Source: JBFHDX01 sp041584475 (GTDB lineage Bacteria > Pseudomonadota > Alphaproteobacteria > UBA8366 > JADFVY01). Taken from it: 49,199 nucleotides of DNA. The notes under the pieces were generated by a model. It ran no database searches. It worked only from the letters and a program-made list of their open reading frames with translations, and had not been told where the DNA came from. The stretch is taken from NCBI GenBank assembly GCA_041584475.1, contig JBFHDX010000016.1:1-49199 (forward strand), given 5' to 3'. The stretch's first letter is position 1. Every line of letters starts with the position of its first letter. The position numbers and the translations under genes are program-made. Positions 8,031-18,952 of this stretch are shown here, piece by piece.

Positions 8031-8605
8031 GGTTCGGCTTCGCGGCTGAAGTGGATGACGGCGCGCAGCTCGCCCGACGTCGGCACCTCCTGCTCGCCGC
8101 GGCCGCACTCGGCGAAGCCGAGCTTTTCGAGCACGCGGATCGAGGCCGCGTTGTCCGCCGCGGCGGTCGCCGTGAAACGGTCGATGCCCAGCGCCTCGCG
8201 CGCGAACGCGACGAGCCGTCCGGCCGCTTCGACGGCATAGCCCCGGCCCCAGTGCGCGCGGCCGATCCAGAAGCCGAGCTCGGCGCGCGCGCCGTCCTCG
8301 AACAGACTGATGCCGACGCCGCCGACCGGCTCGTCGGGCCCGTCGCGCGGCACGACCGCAAGGTCGAGACCGCGGCCGGTCGCCAGGCGGCGCGCGGCGG
8401 CGCGGATCAGCGTCTGCGCGTCATACGGCACGAAGGGCTGCGGGATCACCATCAGCAACTTGGCCATGGCCGCGTCGTCGAGCAGCCGGGCGATCGCCGC
8501 CGTGTCGGCCGGACGGTAGGCACGCAGCTCGAGCCGTTCGCTGCGCAGCGGCAGCGCGGCGAGCGCCGCGCCCTCTCCCGTGCCGCCGGCTAGCGCCTCA
8601 GCCAT
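8027..8605 (-). CDS. GNAT family N-acetyltransferase (RimJ/RimL type)
   Basis: A 192-residue acetyltransferase. The early strand ERLELRAYRPAD is typical of the RimJ/RimL branch. The acetyl-CoA binding region reads ELGFWIGRAHWGRGYAVEA, and the segment DNAASIRVLEKLGF matches the conserved C-terminal motif. Substrate is unknown; this branch includes ribosomal-protein and small-molecule acetyltransferases. The stop overlaps the GTG of mutT, which implies coupled expression. The upstream 200 bp to argJ contain a palindromic repeat, so this gene may be transcribed separately from argJ. Confidence 0.88.
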   Translation of the reverse strand: MAEALAGGTGEGAALAALPLRSERLELRAYRPADTAAIARLLDDAAMAKLLMVIPQPFVPYDAQTLIRAAARRLATGRGLDLAVVPRDGPDEPVGGVGISLFEDGARAELGFWIGRAHWGRGYAVEAAGRLVAFAREALGIDRFTATAAADNAASIRVLEKLGFAECGRGEQEVPTSGELRAVIHFSREAEP

Positions 8606-8644
8606 GCCGGCCGCCGCTGAACCGGCCGTTCGACCGGGCCGTGA

Positions 8645-8751
8645 GTCCCTCCCCGCCCCTGCCCTGCCCGATCGCGGGGAAGGGAGAATATCTCCGTCGC
8701 GGCCCCGGCTTGATCCCCCCGCCTGGCGGGAGCGGCCACGGCGAGGGGGAC
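8645..8751. repeat. Imperfect palindromic intergenic element
   Basis: The spacer between argJ and the acetyltransferase starts with GTCCCTCCCCGCC (8645-8657) and ends with GGCGAGGGGGAC (8740-8751), which are imperfect inverted copies. Smaller hairpins sit inside: CCCTCCCCGC with GCGGGGAAGGG, and CCCGCC-T-GGCGGG. The whole unit could fold into one branched structure in RNA. It resembles dispersed REP/MITE-like intergenic repeats of alphaproteobacteria, but only one copy is in this window, so dispersal is not shown. Confidence 0.5.
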
Positions 8752-8805
8752 GGGCGTGATCCGCCGACGAGAGCCGGCTGCGAACCCGACATGCCGGATC
8801 TCGCC

Positions 8806-10038
8806 CTAGCTGCGGTAGTCGGCATTGATGGCGATGTAGTCATGGGTCAGGTCGCAGGTCCACACGCGGGCGCGGCCGCGCCCGACGCCGACGTCCACGG
8901 CGATGGCGACCTCGCGCCCCTTGAGGTGCGCCGCCACCGGCGCCTCGTCGTAGCCGGGCCGCACGCGGCCGTTCTCGGTGATGCGGATGCCGCCCATCGA
9001 GATCGTCAGCCGGTCGCGGTCGGCCTTCTCGCCCGCCTTGCCGACCGCCATGACGATGCGGCCCCAGTTGGCGTCCTCGCCGGCGATCGCCGTCTTGACC
9101 AGCGGCGAGTTGGCGATCGACAGGCCGATGCGCCGCGCGGCGCGCGCCGAGGCGGCGCCTGAGACGTCGATGGTGATGAACTTCGAGGCGCCCTCGCCGT
9201 CCTTGACGACCTGCGTCGCCAGGTCGACGAGCACCTCCTCGACCGCGCGGCGGAAATCGCGCAGCCGGCTGTCGCCCGGCCGCGTCACCGGGGCGTTCCC
9301 GGCCCGCCCGGTGGCGAACATGAGCAGCGTGTCGCTGGTCGAGGTGTCGCTGTCGACGGTGATGGCATTGAACGAGCGGTCGGCGCCGCGGGCGAGGATC
9401 GGCTGCAGGGCCGCCGGCGGGATCGCCGCGTCGGTGAACAGGAAGGCGAGCATCGTCGCCATGTCCGGGGCGATCATGCCCGAGCCCTTGGCGATGCCGG
9501 CGACGGTCACGGTCGCATCGCCGATGCGCGCCGCGCGCGCCGCGCCCTTGGGGAAGGTGTCGGTGGTCATGATGGCCTGCGCGGCGTCGTGCCAGCCCCG
9601 CCCGGAAAGCGCGCCCGCGAGGCCGGGCAGCCGGCCGGGGATCGCGTCGTCGGGCAGTACGTTGCCGATGACGCCGGTCGAGGCGACGTAGATCTCGTCG
9701 GACCCGGCGCCGAGGAGGCCGGCGGCGGCCCGCGCGGTCGCCTCGACGATGCCGTCGCCGGTCCGCCCGGTAAAGGCGTTGGCGTTGCCTGCGTTGACGA
9801 CGAGCCCGCGCGCCCGGCCGCGCGGCAGGATCCTTCGGCACCACTCGACCGGCGCCGACGGGCAGAGCGAGCGCGTCAGCACCCCGGCGGCGGACGTGCC
9901 GGGGGCCAGCTCGGCCAGCATCAGGTCGTGCAGCCCCGGCTTCTTCTTCAGCCCCGTCGCGGCGCCGGCGAGGCGCAACCCGGGGATCGCCGGCAGGTCC
10001 GGAAAGCGCGCCGGCGCGAAGGGCGACACCCCCGGCAT
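8806..10038 (-). CDS. argJ: Bifunctional ornithine acetyltransferase / N-acetylglutamate synthase
   Basis: A 410-residue ArgJ, which recycles the acetyl group from N-acetylornithine to glutamate in arginine biosynthesis and, in bifunctional forms, also uses acetyl-CoA. The self-cleavage site is clear: KGSGMIAPDMATMLAF, with the nucleophilic threonine at residue 195 that becomes the N-terminus of the beta chain. The oxyanion region STGVIG (120-125) and the C-terminal DLTHDYI are also typical. The start at 10038 lies five bases after the PpiC stop, so the two are probably co-transcribed. Length fits the family. Confidence 0.96.
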   Translation of the reverse strand: MPGVSPFAPARFPDLPAIPGLRLAGAATGLKKKPGLHDLMLAELAPGTSAAGVLTRSLCPSAPVEWCRRILPRGRARGLVVNAGNANAFTGRTGDGIVEATARAAAGLLGAGSDEIYVASTGVIGNVLPDDAIPGRLPGLAGALSGRGWHDAAQAIMTTDTFPKGAARAARIGDATVTVAGIAKGSGMIAPDMATMLAFLFTDAAIPPAALQPILARGADRSFNAITVDSDTSTSDTLLMFATGRAGNAPVTRPGDSRLRDFRRAVEEVLVDLATQVVKDGEGASKFITIDVSGAASARAARRIGLSIANSPLVKTAIAGEDANWGRIVMAVGKAGEKADRDRLTISMGGIRITENGRVRPGYDEAPVAAHLKGREVAIAVDVGVGRGRARVWTCDLTHDYIAINADYRS

Positions 10039-10043
10039 CGGGC

Positions 10044-11009
10044 CTATTGCTGCGCCGGCGCGGCGCCTTCGTCGGCCGGCTGCTCGCCTTCGGCCGGCAG
10101 CGGATTGCCGTCGATATCGAAGCGCTCGATCGTCGCCTCGGCACGCAGCCCCTCGACTATCTCGGTCGCGATGTCGCGCGTCAGCTCCTCGGAGAACTGG
10201 TCGCGCAGCTCGTCGAGCGAGGGCGGCTGCTGCGTGCGCCGGTCTTCGACCTTGATGACGTGCCAACCGAACTGGGTCTGCACCGGCGCCGACGAGACCT
10301 CGCCAGCCTGCATGGCGAAGGCGGCGTCGGCGAACGGCGCCACCATCTGGTCGCGCGTGAAGTAGCCCAGATCGCCGCCGCCCGGCCCGCTGGGGCCGGT
10401 CGAATGCGTCTTCGCGGCCTCGGCGAAGTCGGTCCCGCCCTTGATCTCGACGATGATCTCCTTGGCCTTGTCCTCGCTGTCGACCAGGATGTGCCGGGCC
10501 CGCACCTCGTCCTTCGGCGGATTGGCGGCGAGGAACTCCTCGTAGTGCGCCTGGAAGCGCTCCTCGGTCAGCTGCTCGTCCAGCACCTTCTGGAAATAGA
10601 CCTGCATGACGACCTGCTCGCGCAGGTCGGCCATCTGCTCGGCGACCCGGGCGTCGTCCGCGGCGATCTCGCGGCCGGCCTTGTTCATCAGCAGCCGCGT
10701 GTCGATCACGCGATCGAGGAGCAGCGGATAGAGGATCTCCATGCCCATCTGCTGCGCCTGCGGCGGCAGCTGGCCGTGCGCCTCCATCAGGTCGCTGCGG
10801 TAGATCTCCGTGCCGTTGACGCGGGCGACGACGACATCGTCCGCCGCGGCCTCCCCGGGCGCCTCGGCGCTGGGCGCACTTGCCGCCGGCGGCGAGGCGG
10901 GTGTCCGCGGACCGGTGCCGACCTGCGTCGCGACGTAGGTAAGCAGGCCCCCGATGAGGAACGCGCCGACGCCGATGGCGACGATGAGTCCCGTCTTGTT
11001 CTCTGGCAT
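10044..11009 (-). CDS. Membrane-anchored PpiC-type peptidyl-prolyl isomerase
   Basis: A 321-residue protein with one N-terminal membrane anchor (about residues 7-29), a proline/alanine-rich linker, a SurA-type N-terminal helical region and a parvulin rotamase domain. The domain runs from VRARHILVDSEDKAKEI to FGWHVIKVEDRR, with the characteristic GGGDLGYF loop. The likely role is folding of exported proteins at the outer face of the inner membrane. The start at 11009 places the anchor at the N-terminus. A longer frame exists but adds an unconvincing 27 residues. It is divergent from secA, which is a meaningful neighbour for an export chaperone, and leads into argJ. Confidence 0.92.
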   Translation of the reverse strand: MPENKTGLIVAIGVGAFLIGGLLTYVATQVGTGPRTPASPPAASAPSAEAPGEAAADDVVVARVNGTEIYRSDLMEAHGQLPPQAQQMGMEILYPLLLDRVIDTRLLMNKAGREIAADDARVAEQMADLREQVVMQVYFQKVLDEQLTEERFQAHYEEFLAANPPKDEVRARHILVDSEDKAKEIIVEIKGGTDFAEAAKTHSTGPSGPGGGDLGYFTRDQMVAPFADAAFAMQAGEVSSAPVQTQFGWHVIKVEDRRTQQPPSLDELRDQFSEELTRDIATEIVEGLRAEATIERFDIDGNPLPAEGEQPADEGAAPAQQ

Positions 11010-11166
11010 TTCGAGATATCCCTTTCGTGATTCGGAAGTTGCCGCTCGGGCTTGCGCGCGCTTAAAGCACATTTTGCCGGGTCGCCACAAGCGCTCAGGC
11101 GCGCGGCATACGGGGTCGGGGGACGCGATCGCGGCGGTGCCGCCGCCTGCGCCCGCCGCGGCGTCG

Positions 11167-11195
11167 TTGACACCGAGCGGCCCGACCCTTATTTG
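11167..11195 (+). promoter_or_regulatory. Candidate sigma-70 promoter of secA
   Basis: TTGACA (11167-11172), a 17-bp spacer and TATTTG (11190-11195) lie about 50 bp before the secA start. The -35 box is a perfect match to consensus and the spacing is optimal; the -10 box is weaker. It sits inside the 239-bp divergent region between ppiC and secA, where the plus-strand signal is clearer than the minus-strand one. Confidence 0.55.
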
Positions 11196-11248
11196 ACAGT
11201 CTCGGCGCGCGGTCCGGACGCGCGCATCTGTACGACCCGAGGTTCTTC

Positions 11249-14020
<2,772 letters not shown>

Positions 14021-14151
14021 GCGGCGGCCGCGCCGGCGCGCGGGTGGCCGCGTGGTTCCCGCCGCTGTGCGCGGCGTTCGATTTCGCGATCGCGGGATAC
14101 GTCGTGCTGGCGTACTGAGCGACAGGCGTCTGCCGCCGGGGAGTCCGGTCC

Positions 14152-15108
14152 CTAGCCGAGCCCCTTCTTGCCCATCTCGAGGAACTTCTCGCGGCGCCGC
14201 GACTTGAGCGCCCCGCCCTCGACCCCGCGCAGGCCGGCGAGCGCCTCGTCGACCGCGTCGCCGAGCGCGGCGATCGCGTCCTCCGGCTTGCGGTGCGCGC
14301 CGCCGAGCGGCTCGCGGATGATGGTGTCGATGACGCCGAGCTTGAGCAGGTCCTGCGCCGTCAGCCGCATCGCCTCGGCCGCGGCCTGGGCGTACTCGCC
14401 GCTGCGCCACAGGATCGAGGCGCAGCCCTCGGGCGAGATCACCGAATAGATCGCGTGCTCCATCATCAGCACGCGGTTGGCGGTGGCCAGCGCGATCGCC
14501 CCGCCCGAGCCGCCCTCGCCGATGATCACGCTGACCAGCGGCACGCGCAGCGTCAGGCAGGCCTCGATGGCGCGCGCGATGGCCTCCGCCTGGCCGCGCT
14601 CCTCGGCACCGACGCCGGGATAGGCGCCGGGCGTGTCGACGAGGGTGACGACCGGCAGGCGGAAGCGGTCGGCCATCTGCATCAGGCGGATCGCCTTGCG
14701 ATAGCCCTCGGGCCGCGCCATGCCGAAATTGTGCCGCACGCGCGAGGCGGTGTCCTTGCCCTTATCGTGGCCGATGACGATGCACGAGCGGCCGCGGAAG
14801 CGGCCGATGCCGCCGACGATCGCCGCGTCCTCGGCGAACGCGCGATCCCCGGCGAGCGGCGTGAAATCCTCGACCAGCGCCTCGACATAGTCCCCGAAAT
14901 GCGGCCGCTCGGGATGCCGCGCCACCTGCACCTTCTGCCACGGGTCGAGCTTCTCGTAGGTCTGGCGCAGCATGCGCTGCGCCTTGTTGGTGAGTTTCGT
15001 GACCTCGTCGGCGATGTTGAGGTCGCCGACGTCGGACAGGTGCCGCAATTCCTCGATCTTGCCTTCCAGCTCGGCGATGGGCTTTTCGAAATCGAGGAAC
15101 GTCTTCAT
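14152..15108 (-). CDS. accA: Acetyl-CoA carboxylase carboxyltransferase subunit alpha
   Basis: A 318-residue AccA, which with AccD transfers the carboxyl group from biotin to acetyl-CoA to give malonyl-CoA, the first committed step of fatty-acid synthesis. The N-terminal MKTFLDFEKPIAELEGKI, the crotonase-type loop TLVDTPGAYPGVGAEERGQ, and GEGGSGGA for the oxyanion pocket are all conserved. The start has AGGGAG eight bases upstream. It ends tail to tail with secA across 131 bp with no convincing U-tract terminator. Confidence 0.97.
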   Translation of the reverse strand: MKTFLDFEKPIAELEGKIEELRHLSDVGDLNIADEVTKLTNKAQRMLRQTYEKLDPWQKVQVARHPERPHFGDYVEALVEDFTPLAGDRAFAEDAAIVGGIGRFRGRSCIVIGHDKGKDTASRVRHNFGMARPEGYRKAIRLMQMADRFRLPVVTLVDTPGAYPGVGAEERGQAEAIARAIEACLTLRVPLVSVIIGEGGSGGAIALATANRVLMMEHAIYSVISPEGCASILWRSGEYAQAAAEAMRLTAQDLLKLGVIDTIIREPLGGAHRKPEDAIAALGDAVDEALAGLRGVEGGALKSRRREKFLEMGKKGLG

Positions 15109-15202
15109 CGAAGTCTCCCTGGGCGGCGGTTGCGCAGCCTCATCGACATATCGGAGCGGCCCTTAACAAATTCCTAACACGAACCGGCCCGGCGAACAAA
15201 GG

Positions 15203-15218
15203 TGGCGCCATGGCGCCA
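15203..15218. promoter_or_regulatory. Perfect 16-bp palindrome upstream of accA
   Basis: TGGCGCCATGGCGCCA is identical to its reverse complement. It lies in the 139-bp spacer between the malyl-CoA lyase-like gene's stop and the accA start, 95 bp before the accA ATG. It could be an operator for a dimeric regulator, or an RNA hairpin with a minimal loop. It has no following T-run on either strand, which argues against a canonical terminator. Confidence 0.4.
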
Positions 15219-15247
15219 GCGGACAACCCGGGCGCGTGCCGGCGCCC

Positions 15248-16225
15248 CTAGTCGGCCGCGAGCTGCTCGGCGGTGCGCACCAGCACCTCGGCCTGCCGGA
15301 TCGAGGCAATATCGATCAACCTGCCGTCGAGCGCAACGGCCCCCTTGCCCTCCTTCTGGGCCTGCGCCATCGCCTCGAGAATGCGCCGCGCCTGCGCCAC
15401 TTCCGCCTCGGACGGGCTGTAGACCTCGTTGGCCAGCGCGATCTGGCTCGGATGGATCGCCCACTTGCCCTCGCAGCCGAGCACCGCGGCGCGCCTCGCC
15501 TGGGCCCGGAAGCCGTCCGCGTCGGAGAAATCGCCGAACGGTCCGTCGATCGCGCGCAGGCCGTTGGCGCGGGCGGCGACCACCATGCGGGCGGTGGCGT
15601 AATGCCACATGTCGCCCCAGTGGTAGTCGCGGGCGGCGTCGCCGGCGCCGCCCGTCAGCACGCCGTAATCGGGATGCGGACCGCCGATGCCGGTCGTCCG
15701 CGCCTTGGTCGAGGCGGCGTAGTCGGCGACCCCGAAATGCAGCGATTCGTTGCGCGGGCTCGCGCCCGCGATCGCCTCGACGTTCATCATGCCGAGCGCG
15801 GTCTCGATGATCATCTCGAAGCCGACGCGCTTGCCGCGGCCGGTCGCGCTCTCGATCTGCGTGACCAGCATATCGAGCGCATAGATGTCGGCGGCGGTAC
15901 CCGCCTTCGGGATCATGATCAGGTCGAGGCGCTCGCCGGTCCGCTCGAGCACGTCGACGACGTCGCGGTACATGTAGTGGGTGTCGAGCCCGTTGATGCG
16001 CAGCGAGACGACCTTCTTGCCCCAGTCGATCTCGTTGAGCCCCTCGATGATGTTCTTGCGCGCCTTTTCCTTCTCGTCGGGCGCCACCGCGTCCTCGAGA
16101 TCGAGAAACACGACGTCGGCAGCGGACCGCGCCGCCTTCTCGAACAGCTCCGGCCGGCTGCCCGGTACCGCGAGCTCGCTGCGGTTGAGGCGCGGCACGA
16201 CCTCATCGACGACGGTAAAGCTCAT
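15248..16225 (-). CDS. L-malyl-CoA/beta-methylmalyl-CoA lyase-like protein (HpcH/HpaI aldolase family)
   Basis: A 325-residue CitE/HpcH-type lyase. It carries PGSRPELFEKAARSAADVV, the magnesium/CoA segment LDLEDAVAPDEK (41-52), RINGLDT, IMIPKAG, and the late conserved GPFGDFSDADGFRAQARRA then GKWAIHPSQIALANEV. These segments match my recollection of Rhodobacter Mcl1 closely. Mcl1 cleaves malyl-CoA and beta-methylmalyl-CoA to acetyl- or propionyl-CoA plus glyoxylate, in acetate assimilation or the 3-hydroxypropionate cycle. A strong GAGGAGAGG site precedes the start. A different acyl-CoA substrate (citramalyl-CoA, for example) is possible. Confidence 0.82.
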   Translation of the reverse strand: MSFTVVDEVVPRLNRSELAVPGSRPELFEKAARSAADVVFLDLEDAVAPDEKEKARKNIIEGLNEIDWGKKVVSLRINGLDTHYMYRDVVDVLERTGERLDLIMIPKAGTAADIYALDMLVTQIESATGRGKRVGFEMIIETALGMMNVEAIAGASPRNESLHFGVADYAASTKARTTGIGGPHPDYGVLTGGAGDAARDYHWGDMWHYATARMVVAARANGLRAIDGPFGDFSDADGFRAQARRAAVLGCEGKWAIHPSQIALANEVYSPSEAEVAQARRILEAMAQAQKEGKGAVALDGRLIDIASIRQAEVLVRTAEQLAAD

Positions 16226-16331
16226 GTCGCACCTCTCCTCACCCTCGCGTTGCCGCCGCTTATGTTGCACTGCAAAATGCACGCCGCGGCGGCGGCATGT
16301 CAACGAAAAGCGGCGCCGGCGACGGCCCGCC

Positions 16332-17144
16332 TCAGCTGCCGACGCGCAGCGTCGCGGTCAGCCCGCGCAGGGTCGCGATCACGCTCAGCGCGGTGATGCG
16401 GCCGGTCCGGGGATTTTCCGCCGACGGCACGTTTTCGATCGTCATCTCGAAACGGGCGCTGTCCGCCTCGACCCGGATCGTGTGCGTGTTCCGCTCGACC
16501 CCCGGATCGGCCCAGATCTCCAGGCGCGTCCGGTCCGGCCCGATGCCGGCGAGGCTGAGCGCGGCGGCGACGTTGACGTTGGCGGGAAAGCCGCGCGCTC
16601 CCTCGCGGGCATTGCCGGCGAAGACGCGCAGCGGCCGCGACAGCCCGTCGAGCGCGATGCCGTTCTCCTCGAGATAGGGGGCGCCCGCGAGGCCCGCCGG
16701 CGGTTTGCGCGTCACCATCGTGACCGATTCGATGCGCCCCTCCGCGGCGGCCCGCACGGCGTCGAGGCCGAGCAGCGCCCCCGTCGGCACGACGATGCGC
16801 GCACCGCGGTCGCGGGCCAGCGCCTCGTAGTCGGGATGCAGCAGCAGCTGGCCGACGCTCAGCGGCACGAGAATCCGCCCGGCCTGCAGCGCGGGCTCGG
16901 CGATCTCGGCGAAGACGCCCGGCGGCGCGCATTCGACGACGATGTCGCCGTGCCGGGCGAGCTCGCCGGCGGCGACCACCGGGACCGGCCCGGCGAAATC
17001 CTCCATGCGCCGGGCGGCCGCACCGCGATCGCGCGCCGATACGGCCGCCAGGTGCAGGCCGGCGATGCCCGCGTCGAGCCGCCGCGCGACGGCCATGCCG
17101 ATCGCGCCGAAACCGCCGATGGCAACGCCGAGGGATTCCGACAT
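16332..17144 (-). CDS. Aspartate dehydrogenase-like oxidoreductase (NadX family)
   Basis: A 270-residue NAD(P)-dependent protein. The Rossmann motif GGFGAIG is at 10-16, and the family core is GFPANVNVAAALSLAGIGPD, followed by WADPGVERNTH and ENPRTGRITALSVIA. Characterised members oxidise L-aspartate to iminoaspartate or aminate oxaloacetate; several relatives only resemble the family and have other substrates. AGGA sits eight bases before the chosen ATG. It lies 106 bp upstream of the lyase-like gene on the same strand and is divergent from the tripartite transporter, so the group may handle a C4-type acid. Confidence 0.82.
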   Translation of the reverse strand: MSESLGVAIGGFGAIGMAVARRLDAGIAGLHLAAVSARDRGAAARRMEDFAGPVPVVAAGELARHGDIVVECAPPGVFAEIAEPALQAGRILVPLSVGQLLLHPDYEALARDRGARIVVPTGALLGLDAVRAAAEGRIESVTMVTRKPPAGLAGAPYLEENGIALDGLSRPLRVFAGNAREGARGFPANVNVAAALSLAGIGPDRTRLEIWADPGVERNTHTIRVEADSARFEMTIENVPSAENPRTGRITALSVIATLRGLTATLRVGS

Positions 17145-17191
17145 GCAATGGTCCTGCGAAACGTGCGTGCGGGCGGACAAGGCGCCCGCGG

Positions 17192-17221
17192 TTGGCAAAT
17201 CGCCGGGCGATAGGCTAGGGT
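17192..17221 (+). promoter_or_regulatory. Weak candidate promoter of tctCBA
   Basis: TTGGCA (17192-17197), an 18-bp spacer and TAGGGT (17216-17221) lie in the 261-bp divergent region between the aspartate dehydrogenase-like gene and tctC. Both boxes deviate from consensus. Nothing else in this spacer looks like a gene or RNA. Confidence 0.3.
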
Positions 17222-17405
17222 ATCGCCGCCGCGCAGATCAAGCCTGCGTGCGCAGTCGTCGGGGTGGTTACAGCCGGGCCGGGCGAACGGGCGAGCCGCG
17301 TATCGAGGCGGCCCGAGATGCCCGGGCCGTTGCGGCGCCGGCGACCGTCGAGTGAACAACAACGAAACAAGGCATCGACTGGATGCAGCGATGGGAGAAG
17401 GCATC

Positions 17406-18371
17406 ATGATACGCAGATCGCTTTTCGGGCTGGCGACGGCAGCGGCCCTCGCCACCATGGCCGGCGCGCCGGCCGCGGCGGCGGAGATTCCCTGCGGTAC
17501 GGCGAAGCTGATCGTGCCGTGGGGCGCCGGCGGCGGCACCGACGTGATCTTCAGGATCATCGTCGAAGCGGCGAACAAGCACGGCGCCGATCCGCAGATC
17601 CAGGTCGTCAATATCGGCGGCCAGGGCGGCAACAAGGGCGCCAAGGAAGCGGTCAAGGCGAAGCCGGACGGCTGCACGCTGTTCGCGATTCACCAGAGCG
17701 CGCTCAGCAGCTTCCTGACCGGCCGCGTGGATTTCACCTGGGACGCGTTCGAACCGGTCGCGCTGCTGACCCGCACGCCGACCATCTACGGCGCCAACGC
17801 CAAGGTGCCGTACAACAACCTCAAGGAACTGGCGGCCTACGCGAAGGACCACCCGAACGAGGTTCTGGCGGGCGGCACGCTGGGCTCGACGAGCCATTTC
17901 GCCATGCTCGAGCTGCAGGACGCGGCGGGCGTGGAATTCAAGCATATCTCGTACGACGGCACGCGCGAGCGCATGACCGCCCTGCTCGCCAACAACATCC
18001 ATATCGGCGAGATCAACCTCGCCGCCGCCAAGAAATACATCCAGACCGGCGAGCTGAAGGCGCTGGCGATCACGACGGAAGAGCGCAATCCCGAGATCCC
18101 CGACGTCGCGACGGCGAAGGAGCAGGGTTACGATCTCGTCATCGGCGTCGATCGCGGCGTCGTCCTGCCCAAGGGCGCCCCGAAGCAGGTCGTGGACTAC
18201 TACAGCGATCTGATGCGGAAGGTCGCGACCGACCCCGGCGTGCAGAAGCAGATGGAGGCCAAGGGGTCGTCGATGCCGTTCCTCGCCGGCGACGACTATC
18301 GCGCCTACTTCGAGAAGACCTTCGAGAAGTGGAAGCAGATCGCCATCAACGTCGGCATGTATAAGGGCTGA
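17406..18371 (+). CDS. tctC: Tripartite tricarboxylate transporter substrate-binding protein
   Basis: A 321-residue periplasmic binding protein of the TctC/Bug family. A cleavable signal peptide (MIRRSLFGLATAAALATMAG) ends near the AAAA-EIPCG junction. The mature protein has the fold landmarks IVPWGAGGGTDVIFR, NIGGQGGNKGAKEA, and LGSTSHFAMLELQ for ligand carboxylate binding. It would deliver an organic acid to the TctB-TctA membrane pair. The ATG at 17406 is favoured by GGAGAAGG upstream and by the signal peptide. It is the first gene of tctCBA. The ligand is unknown; nearby acyl-CoA lyase and aspartate-type enzymes hint at a dicarboxylate. Confidence 0.92.
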   Translation: MIRRSLFGLATAAALATMAGAPAAAAEIPCGTAKLIVPWGAGGGTDVIFRIIVEAANKHGADPQIQVVNIGGQGGNKGAKEAVKAKPDGCTLFAIHQSALSSFLTGRVDFTWDAFEPVALLTRTPTIYGANAKVPYNNLKELAAYAKDHPNEVLAGGTLGSTSHFAMLELQDAAGVEFKHISYDGTRERMTALLANNIHIGEINLAAAKKYIQTGELKALAITTEERNPEIPDVATAKEQGYDLVIGVDRGVVLPKGAPKQVVDYYSDLMRKVATDPGVQKQMEAKGSSMPFLAGDDYRAYFEKTFEKWKQIAINVGMYKG

Positions 18372-18460
18372 GCGGCGAACCGGACGCGGATGGCCCGTCC
18401 CGCCCGCGCGGGCCGGGCCATTCGCGTCGGCGCTGCGCGTCCGCCGGCGGGAGACGCATC

Positions 18461-18943
18461 GTGAGAAGGCTCAACCGCGACACGATCGTGGCCGTGATCC
18501 TGCTGCTGTTCTGCGGCGTGTTGTTCGCCGCCAGCCTGCGGATCGAGGAGACGACGTACGCGACGATCGGCGCCGAGGTCTGGCCGCAGCTGATCCTCGC
18601 CCTGCTGTTCATCCTCTCGCTCATCTATCTCTTCCAGTCGGTCCGCGCCGCGCCGCCGGCGGCCGCGACGGAGGCGCGGCCGGGCTTCCTCGCGCGCTAC
18701 CGCAACGCGATCTGGTGCTACGCGCTGTTTCTGGCGTTCCTGCTGACGCTCGACATTTTCGGCATGCTGCTGGGCGGCATCCTCTTCGTCTTCGCCGCGC
18801 TCACCGTGCTCGGCGAGCGCACGCCGAGGACGATCGCGCTCCACGCCGCGGTCGCCGTCGTCTCGGTGGGCGCGATGTGGGCCATCTTCACCTACGCGCT
18901 CCGGGTCATCCTGCCCGAAGGCATGCTGCTGAGCGTCTGGTAG
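18461..18943 (+). CDS. tctB: Tripartite tricarboxylate transporter small membrane subunit
   Basis: A 160-residue protein with about four membrane helices (near 10-27, 43-59, 82-98 and 103-150), the normal architecture of TctB. The GTG start at 18461 is supported by GGGAG eight bases upstream. It lies 89 bp after tctC and 9 bp before tctA, which is the canonical C-B-A order. TctB sequences diverge fast, so the call rests largely on size, topology and position. Confidence 0.88.
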   Translation: MRRLNRDTIVAVILLLFCGVLFAASLRIEETTYATIGAEVWPQLILALLFILSLIYLFQSVRAAPPAAATEARPGFLARYRNAIWCYALFLAFLLTLDIFGMLLGGILFVFAALTVLGERTPRTIALHAAVAVVSVGAMWAIFTYALRVILPEGMLLSVW

Positions 18944-18952
18944 GACGGCGCG

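Noticed and set aside
14044..14118. A 24-codon GTG-started frame in the secA-accA gap with a partly hydrophobic product.
   Set aside because: No ribosome site, very short, and the gap is only 131 bp between convergent genes; insufficient support.
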